From: Capitella teleta | Lineage: Eukaryota > Annelida > Polychaeta > Capitellidae | Assembly: GCA_000328365.1 (NCBI GenBank) | Contig: KB308534.1 | Coordinates: 81,419 to 145,418 of the forward strand | Reading direction: 5' to 3' | Length of the DNA: 64,000 nucleotides | In this document: positions 56,458-64,000 of the stretch, piece by piece | Layout of the letters: each line of letters begins with the position of its first letter | Numbering within the stretch: position 1 is the stretch's first letter | Program-made: the position numbers and the translations under genes | The notes under the pieces: generated by a model | Databases searched by the model: none | What the model was told of the DNA's origin: nothing | The model's input: only the letters and a program-made list of their open reading frames with translations

Positions 56458-58312
56458 TATGTATTAACATCTTAAAGAACGGAAGCAATACATTAAATAT
56501 TGTGTAATAATTGTCAAAGTTCGATATATATTAATTATATGCATGTACAGCTATAGTATGTAATAGTGTCCTAACAAAAATAAATAGTATAAAAAGTCAG
56601 AAATGAAGATAAAAAAAACCAAAAAATAATAAGAATAAAAAAAACATCAGTGACCATTATTCCCTCAATTTGTCGCGCGTTTCCCCCGATAACTTTTGTT
56701 TGGATAAATATATCGACATGAAATTTTCACAGTTGCTCTCTATATCCATTTGCCGTTCATATGATATACGTAGTGACTCCAGGGCTACGTCATTTATGCA
56801 CTAGTTGGATGGTTAGCTCCAAGCTCGTAATAACGAAGACTCAACCAATCACTTCATATTGGCTTTAATTTACCTTCGATAAAATAGTCCAAAGTACTCA
56901 AAATGAAAAAAAGGTTCCAAGTAAGTGGTCTTTGTAGAAGCACGTGAGAGAGAGAGAGATGTGTGGTGTGTCGTGTTCATGGAAAATATATTCGTCTTAT
57001 ATACTAGAATCGTAGTTGTACGGCAGCCAGCGTTTCTAATGGACAGTGCAGTTATTTTGGTGCCTTCCAAGTATTTGCTAACTGACAGGGATGGTCGTTT
57101 TTGCTTCCCGTTTATCGCTTCTCGGCCAACTGCTGACCCACATTGTCCGCTAATTGCATCCTGGTCTGCTGACCGCTCCTTGTCCGCTAATTACTTGTTG
57201 AGAGATGGAAGCAATCCGGTGCATGCGCTGCCCGAAGGTCTATATGCATAGGCAGAGTTTATATAATCATAAATACATATGCTATAATGAAACATCGTGT
57301 GAAGTAGTTAGAAGCATCCACGTAATCTTAACATATGATATATTCAGAATATATAATATGTGAAATTGACATTTCAAGCTATGAGAATTTGTGGACTTAT
57401 GTGGAAAATCGCCCATAACTCTCTTATTAAAACGCATCCCTGGCCTTGCCTACGGACAGGCCGTTTTGATCCATGTAGGAAAAACTTGGAAAAAAAAAAA
57501 GAACCTCGAAAAGGTACATTCTGAAAACCTTGTCCTCGTTGGGTTCCGATTGGGTTGCGAATAACGAGACGTTATTTCGGATCGCATGCTGCCTTTAATT
57601 GTCTGAGGAGGTCTTTCGTCCTGAGGCCCCCTTATATCTTTACTCTTCGTTATTTTCATTCTATTTCCGTCTTGCTTTGATTCGATGTCGACTCTAATCT
57701 CCGCGAGTTTCCATGGCAACGATATATTATGCTCTCATGTTTGAACAATCGTCTTTCTTTGCCTAAATTTTATTGCAACGTGTATTTTTTTCGTGGACGA
57801 AGCAAGGGAACAATCGAAGTAGAATTCGTAGAAAGCAAATCACGAGGAATCAGTGTTTTGCGTCCAATTAACCAATATTTAAACCCTCTGTCTTTTTTTT
57901 TCGGATGAATTTGTGCCTCTCCTTCGTCTACTTTTTGCAATCATTATGCGACCGGAAGTTGCGTGGACCGGATGCCGCTGTTATCAGAGGAGCCATTTCT
58001 TGCGCTGAATGCAGATGGCAGGTGCCTGGCTAAACGAACTAAAAATATATATGAGGCGCTTTTCAGAATTTAAAAAAACGTACCCACATGACGAAATGGC
58101 ATTAGGCAACAATAAAAAGATCCACGTGCGATGGAGGAGATGGACAGAGTTCAATCTCACAGAATAATCTCGATTAGGAATCGAATGCCTAGGCATGCGT
58201 CTTATCCGTGAAATATACGAGATTCCAGTACCAGTACCAGTTACAACATACCATATAGAATAATAGACTGCCGAATAATTAACTCCATTAGCAGCTGCTA
58301 TTCCACAGCGCA
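56458..58312. other. Intergenic, no recognised gene
   Basis: Only short open frames. A 14-base match to the 5' end of U2 snRNA is at 57114-57127 (see findings). An imperfect tandem repeat with TGCTGACC and TTGTCCGCTAATT is at 57125-57205. Confidence 0.45.
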
Positions 58313-58378
58313 CTCATTGCCCCTCATTGCCCTCATTTTGCCCTCATTGTCCTCATTGCCCTCATTGCCCTCATTGAC
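58313..58378. repeat. 9-bp minisatellite (TGCCCTCAT)n
   Basis: About seven imperfect units of TGCCCTCAT, some with extra T or changed bases. Confidence 0.9.
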
Positions 58379-61300
58379 CATTCTTGGACATGCTTTTATA
58401 AAAAAAAATCCAAATGCAAAACCTGAGACAACATTCATTCTGACGTGATTGAGAAGAAAAATGTGGAAAGAATTTCCGCAATTGTGATCTGGGGTCCTTT
58501 GTGGGCGGAGATTTATGAAGGCGATCGGTGCAAACGTAATCTCCAGTGATGTACTCGGGTGCCGCAAATAGTGCAAGGGCCCCGATTGACATCTACACCA
58601 TTGTGTGCTCTTAAATGTGAGTATTTTGCCCATGTATGGCGCGGTGCATTGTGGTCTATTGAAGCTTATAGCAAAACGTGCGGCTGAAGTCTTCGTCGGG
58701 GGTCATTCTGACGACGGCTTCGGAATTCTCAGACATTATGCTGAAGAAAGCCTGAAAGTTCCACCAACAGTAACAGTTATTTATCGAAGGATAGGGTTAA
58801 TAAATCATTGTTTGTCACAGTTTGAGGTTAACTGAGCGATATTTTCGTAGCATTACTCTTTGGAATCCCCCTGTTGCTGAATCAGTTACACTGAAAGGCA
58901 CCGTACGGCGCATGCGTAATGAATACACGATACAAAATATCAGTCATTGTGTCTCTGAATTTAATCAGCCCAAGGAGATGAAATATTAGTTTCTAGTTCA
59001 CGAACATTTCATTGAGATTGTCATCCACGGATTTGTGAAAGATGAGCTGAACTGCGAAGGAGGAACAAGCATAGATGAAGCTGACCACAGAAGTGCCCTC
59101 AGAGCACCAACGATCATTGTTGTCTCATTCTACACAAAAGACACAAGAAGTTGTTATCGTGAGTCAGTACTAACAATCTCAATGAATGGGGTTGGGGGAG
59201 GGGAGAGGGGTGCTGAGCCCTGAAACCTAATATGGTCGTGATTATCACGATACCCCAGTTATATGTAGGTCAGGGATCAAAGGTCACCAATGACGTCATC
59301 TGCACACGACCCATGAGTTTTACAGCTGACAAAACATCCTGCTGGTATAAGTGGCCGCAGAAGTCAGTACACATATATGACATGAAGAATAAGGCACATC
59401 AAAGTCTTCGAAGATCATCTTGTATCTCTTGTCATCTTGTACGATGACAAAAGTTCGGGTTACAATGGAGGATGCATTAATAATTAAGTATGATATTATT
59501 AGTTATCAATACTGGGGAGCTCTATGCAAGCACATAATATATTACTTCACAGCGGACTTGGATTCGAGTGCTGTGATCTTATCCAAACGATGGTATCTCA
59601 TTAAGGGATTCTATTCATTTGCGTAGGAGGAACACATTAGGATTACCCCTGTTATCTCCCCATATAAAGGTTCAAATGCAGTCACCTGGAAAACTAGAGA
59701 GAACGAATCATTAGCGTTTTAATTGCAAAGGTATTTATAGAAATGATATAGCGAGATGAAATTCCATCAACCTTTGTTTGAAACATGATTTTGGAGCACA
59801 ATGAACACTGCTTTGGGGGGACCAGCAACTAATACAGGGGCTATAAATTATCTGATATTGCGACAATGACGAGAGTTGAGAATTGGCCGAAGTGGCAGAC
59901 GGCTGACGGAGCGACGCTTTCAAAACGTCACCGGATCTCTCGTTCTGAATGATGCACGCTTTTAGGGCAACAAACGTTGCCATGGTAACAAGACACGGAC
60001 GGGTCATGCCCAGAAGTAGGATTTATACCCACTAATCAACTCTCAGATGAATTTGATCACGCACAAGAGAGAGGAAAAAAAAAAGAAGATAATTATGTTA
60101 TTAATATTTAGTATAATTATATAGGACCAAGTCTGATAGAATAATTTGACGTCATGTACGGGGTAATGCATATTCCGTGTGTTCATTTCATCGTTTTTTT
60201 TTTTAGTCTCATTCATCGTGTAGCAAATTGCATGGTGATTCATCGCACAATTTCTCTGTGTGTTCAGTAAATTGTTACTGTTTCAAGACTCTTAATAAGC
60301 ATTCCTTTATAACAAAAAAAAAAAAAATCAAAAAAATCATGACATTAGGACCTACTTGGTCAGTACGTGGGCGTATTTATTATCCCTCGATGACAATATT
60401 TTGCCTTCGTATCCGTGTCCTGTTTGACCCGAAGTCAGGCTCTCAAAATCGCACACCCACCACCCAAGCACTGTTATAGTCGTTCAGGGGTCAGAAGTCA
60501 ATCTGCGGGAAAACCCATTGAAAATGTTTTGTATTCCACGAATGCAAACGTGGCATTGTCGTTGAAGAGGGTCGCATTTGAATGAAATGCGAAACAAGAA
60601 ACGAATTCCCGGAACATGCATCAATCACTGTGATGACTTGCATCGTAGAATCAGATGAAAGGAAAGTGCGACAAAAATAATTGTGTCATTTCCCACTGCG
60701 TAAGAAATGCGAAAGCGCATACATGGTATGATGATATACACTGCAAAGAAGACACAATAAGAAACACGCAAAGTGTAGCACCAGTACTCCAGTAGTCCAT
60801 ACAATTTGTTCGGTCGTTTAGCATTAGAATCTATCCCAGTGATGACGCAACTTTATTAAGCTTAAGCTTAATCTGTTACTGATGTGACGCTAATCAACAA
60901 CCAAGCTTTATCACACATCAAAGGCTTCTGCCCCAAATAAGAAAATAGGGCATTATCGATAATGTGAATCTGTAATCTTGCGCGTGTCTCCCCCCTCAGT
61001 TGACCGAATATAAATCTCTGAATAACTTCTTTATTCTCAGTTTCCCCTTGCTAGGCATAGAGCCAACTAGAGCCTCAGAAGTAGCAGACATACACGCATG
61101 CTCTTTTGTCAAATCCGCCCGTATTTTAGCAAGAAGTGTCTATTAACAGACGCCCAATTGACCCCAATCTCCATTCATTTTCCTTAGCTATACGACAAAA
61201 GTCTGTAAGCCTTATTTATACAGAGTTTTTAAACTTCATTACATTCATCATTCATTAAAACCAACAATCGTTATAATTCAACGACTATTGTTGTTGTAAT

Positions 61301-61520
61301 TTGTATTGCATTTGAATACAGTTTGCCACTTGGGAATTCTCCCGTTTCATCCATTGACATAATGTTGTTGTAGACTTCTTCGCATATTCTGGGCGCGATG
61401 CATGCTGGTCTATCGGGTAATTGGGTCATTAATCTTGGCCTCCTTTTTCTTAGCGCAAAACATTCAAGGCAGTAATTCACTCCAAGATCATACAATAATA
61501 ATTCACAAGTTAATACACAA
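58379..61520. other. Intergenic, no recognised gene
   Basis: Short open frames only; poly(A)-rich run near 60315-60338. No features recognised. Confidence 0.5.
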
Positions 61521-61595
61521 CCTTTACGCCGCTTCACCGATGCGCTCGGCTGCGTGCCGGGGATGCCAAAGCATGGATCTATATTTATCACTACG
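61521..61595. repeat. Short conserved repeat family 2, copy 3
   Basis: CGCCGCTTCACCGATGCGCT then GCGTGCCGGGGATGCC and ATCTATATTTATCACTA; aligns with copies at 43990 and 50835. Confidence 0.65.
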
Positions 61596-61779
61596 TCTAC
61601 GATGAGAATCGAAGAGTTGCATCATCAAAGCCCATGCCATTTGGCGGTCCCTCCTTGGAGCCAGTTGCTCACGACGCAACCTGAACTCCATTCCTTTGGT
61701 TACATCATGAATACAGAAAGTTGAAACTGTCTCCAAAGACGATATATTTAATCTTAAACACTTAATGCGACAGACCTAT

Positions 61780-61825
61780 ACCATTTTTAAAATTTTTTAA
61801 TTTTTGTTTTAAATTTAAATTTTTT

Positions 61826-61862
<37 letters not shown>

Positions 61863-61882
61863 TTTTTTTTTTTTGGGGGGGG
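61780..61882. repeat. AT-rich low complexity with (ATT)n
   Basis: Runs of A/T including about nine ATT triplets, then poly(T) and a G8 run. Confidence 0.9.
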
Positions 61883-62908
61883 AGGGCGTTTTAGATTAGC
61901 ACTCGTCAATCATATCACGATAAACGCCCATAAAAATTAGACCAAATAGTGAATTCTTCACGTATATTACGTATCACTATTATGTATTGCTCCGGGATTT
62001 CAGAATGAGGCTGTTTTGCTCAGCAAAATTCCCGGATTATCAACGATCATCACATCTTGTGAAGTTGCGAGGGAGAAAACATCCGCGCGAGAATTATGCA
62101 ATCAGCCTGAGATCCGGCGTAGTGAAGATTGTTTGAGTTTTACCCAGAATTATTACCTTGCCAGGAAATCAGCAGAGCCCTGAAGCGTAAAATTAATGTT
62201 TATATTGAACGAAAATTCGCGGAAGAAAGCGCCATTGCCGCCTGTGTAGAGTCATTACTCTGAGCATCCGAGAAACATCTCCTATTTCGTTGGATATCCT
62301 TCCTTTGCTTTCCCAGAGAGGCACTTAATGTCGCCATGGCCACGGGAAAACATTCTTCATCGCCTCAGACTTCGCTCAAAGAGATGGTAGCTCAATTTTG
62401 AAAACTCAGACTACCAAAAAAACCAACAAATAGAGACACCCCTTTGGGTAAAATGGGGGATCTTCTAATCCGTAACATTTGGGACAACTGGCGTCTAGTG
62501 GGCCGTCAACTATGAAATGTATTCATAAACAGGAGGGGTGGAGGTCACCAGAGAGCTGGGGGCTATCTTTGACGAGCTGGTTAACTCTCTGGCCGAGTGA
62601 GAGTGCAGTTCAATTTAGTTCAGAGCTGCCTATAAAGTGAACTTATTAACGTTTATTTTATTTCGATTTTGTTGTCGCTTTAATTAAATATAATTGGTGT
62701 CTTATTTAAGTACTTTAGCCATTTATTAATTTATTGAACATACGATTTCAATTGAGCAGCAGTAGCGCACCAAAAGGTTACATGTGAATGACACATTGAC
62801 TTTTCTTTCCCATGTTTCACATTTGATACACGCAATTCTTCTATGTGATGGTGCGCAGAATTATGATTGGCCGTATGTTTCTGCATGTGTATTGTTAACA
62901 ACATTTTC

Positions 62909-62910
<2 letters not shown>
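61883..62910. other. Intergenic, no recognised gene
   Basis: Nothing recognised on either strand. Confidence 0.5.
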
Positions 62911-62947
<37 letters not shown>

Positions 62948-62948
62948 C
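62911..62948. repeat. Poly(T) run, about 38 bases
   Basis: Uninterrupted T run; either a retroposon tail on the minus strand or simple slippage. Confidence 0.9.
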
Positions 62949-63117
62949 AGAACACAACTTTGATGCTTTTTTTTTATTCAAAACATATCCAGACACCCAG
63001 AGTTGTTGTTGAGCTTGTTATAGAAGTTTTGTTATAGATTTTTGTTTCGAAAAAAAAAATCTTTGTGTCGCTTTGTCTGTTTGTCTGTCCGTCTGAACCG
63101 ATATTTCTTGGCGCGAT

Positions 63118-63170
63118 AGTGTTTGTTTGTTTGTTTGTTTATTTGTTTGTTTGCTTGTTTGTTTGTTTTG
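63118..63170. repeat. (TTTG)n microsatellite
   Basis: About 12 TTTG units with two single-base variants. Confidence 0.95.
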
Positions 63171-64000
63171 CCTTTAATGCAGTACATCAAATGACAAAAT
63201 CAATATTGTTTCTTGTTTTCTAAATTATGTGACCCAGTCATGACGTAAGGCTGTGTATTCCACAGACGGCAATCCTTTGATCCTTCATCACATTTGAAGC
63301 ATTCCATCAAAGGTAATTCTATAAAACCACTTTGCTTTGAAGTTTATTCGATGTCCATTCTTTTCTTTGGTCTTTGGCTGAATTCGAAACCATGTGGTCC
63401 GCCATGGATGAGACCGCGAGGCAGAAGATCAGAAGGTCTACGACATGAGAAGAATAAACTGAAGGGTTTGAAGGATGCGAACTAACCCGAAAAAACATAG
63501 AATCACAAGAGAGGCATAAATTATGCTAAAGTATCAGTCACGTCCTAATGCAGTAAACGCATACCGTTCCTTGTTGACATTTATAACCCAACTCACGCAT
63601 TAACCGTCGATCATTATTACAGAAATCATACAAAAGAAAGTGGGATTTAATGAGTGCAAAATGTGGATGGACGAAAGAGAGATGAATGCAGCCTCGAAGG
63701 AAATGAGAATGAAACCCGAGGTATCTCTGAAACAATTGATTATTATTAGAGAGAAGCAATTGGAGGCACTCGATCAATGCATTTGGTTCAGTGATCTGCA
63801 CAAATGTGTCAAGTACATTCAAAGGAGCGTTGTGCAGTGCAATTGGCCTGAATGATGCGTGCGCAGAAGGTGCTGGCTCGTGCATGACTTTCGCAGTTCA
63901 GAAGAGTCAGCCGCGGTAACGAATGGGCCACGTGGAACTTGAATTGTAATCCCTTCTCAGAAGGTCGTCACGTGTGTTCAAGGCCTGGATTGCTTCCAGA
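63171..64000. other. Intergenic to window end
   Basis: Open frames at 63538-63885 (minus) and 63640-63855 (plus) overlap each other and have no known features. Confidence 0.5.

Overview
The window is nuclear DNA from an animal, almost certainly an invertebrate. Genes are split by canonical GT-AG introns, many only 51-58 bp long. There are mitochondrial proteins with presequences, a class A GPCR, and many LINE, SINE and DNA-transposon remnants in AT-rich DNA. I cannot name the phylum; the mix of tiny introns and long repeat-filled gaps fits several invertebrate groups. A 50-base N gap (39228-39277) shows that this is a draft assembly.

The first 27 kb hold all the recognisable multi-exon genes. 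In order: PTRH1 (peptidyl-tRNA hydrolase, minus), DNTTIP2/FCF2 (rRNA-processing factor, minus, 5' end not found), TMLHE (trimethyllysine dioxygenase, minus, coding region in one exon), LRRIQ3 (leucine-rich repeat and IQ protein, plus, 8 coding exons), MRPS2 (mitoribosomal protein S2, minus, 2 exons) and PRODH (proline dehydrogenase, minus, 13 exons). I rebuilt exon borders by hand and checked phase for each. TMLHE and LRRIQ3 are head to head; LRRIQ3 and MRPS2 converge. TMLHE, MRPS2 and PRODH products act in mitochondria, and PTRH1 may, but nothing shows that they are co-regulated.

From 27 to 64 kb there is only one clear host gene, an intronless MECA-like orphan GPCR (42256-43443, minus), plus one orphan Myb/SANT-like exon near 56.4 kb. 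The rest is transposon debris and low-complexity DNA: a 5'-truncated LINE with a long reverse-transcriptase ORF (29.1-31.3 kb), at least four other LINE 3' pieces, a Tc1-like transposase pseudogene (35.2-36.1 kb), a tRNA-derived SINE family with clear target-site duplications (33.4 and 45.6 kb, a relic at 28.5 kb), two other SINE types, a mariner-type MITE in two copies (one inside a PRODH intron), a probable Mutator-like non-autonomous element (18.6-19.5 kb), an odd inverted-repeat element between 40-bp direct repeats (31.9-33.1 kb), and several short unclassified repeats.

The observations I rate highest are the GPCR with a reciprocal 2.50/7.49 swap and no DRY arginine, the Mutator-like element carrying promoter-like motifs, the element flanked by 40-bp direct repeats, the 121-bp near-perfect hairpin at 36.3 kb, and the small repeat families seen three times each. 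I found no clear evidence of a wholly new multi-gene system.
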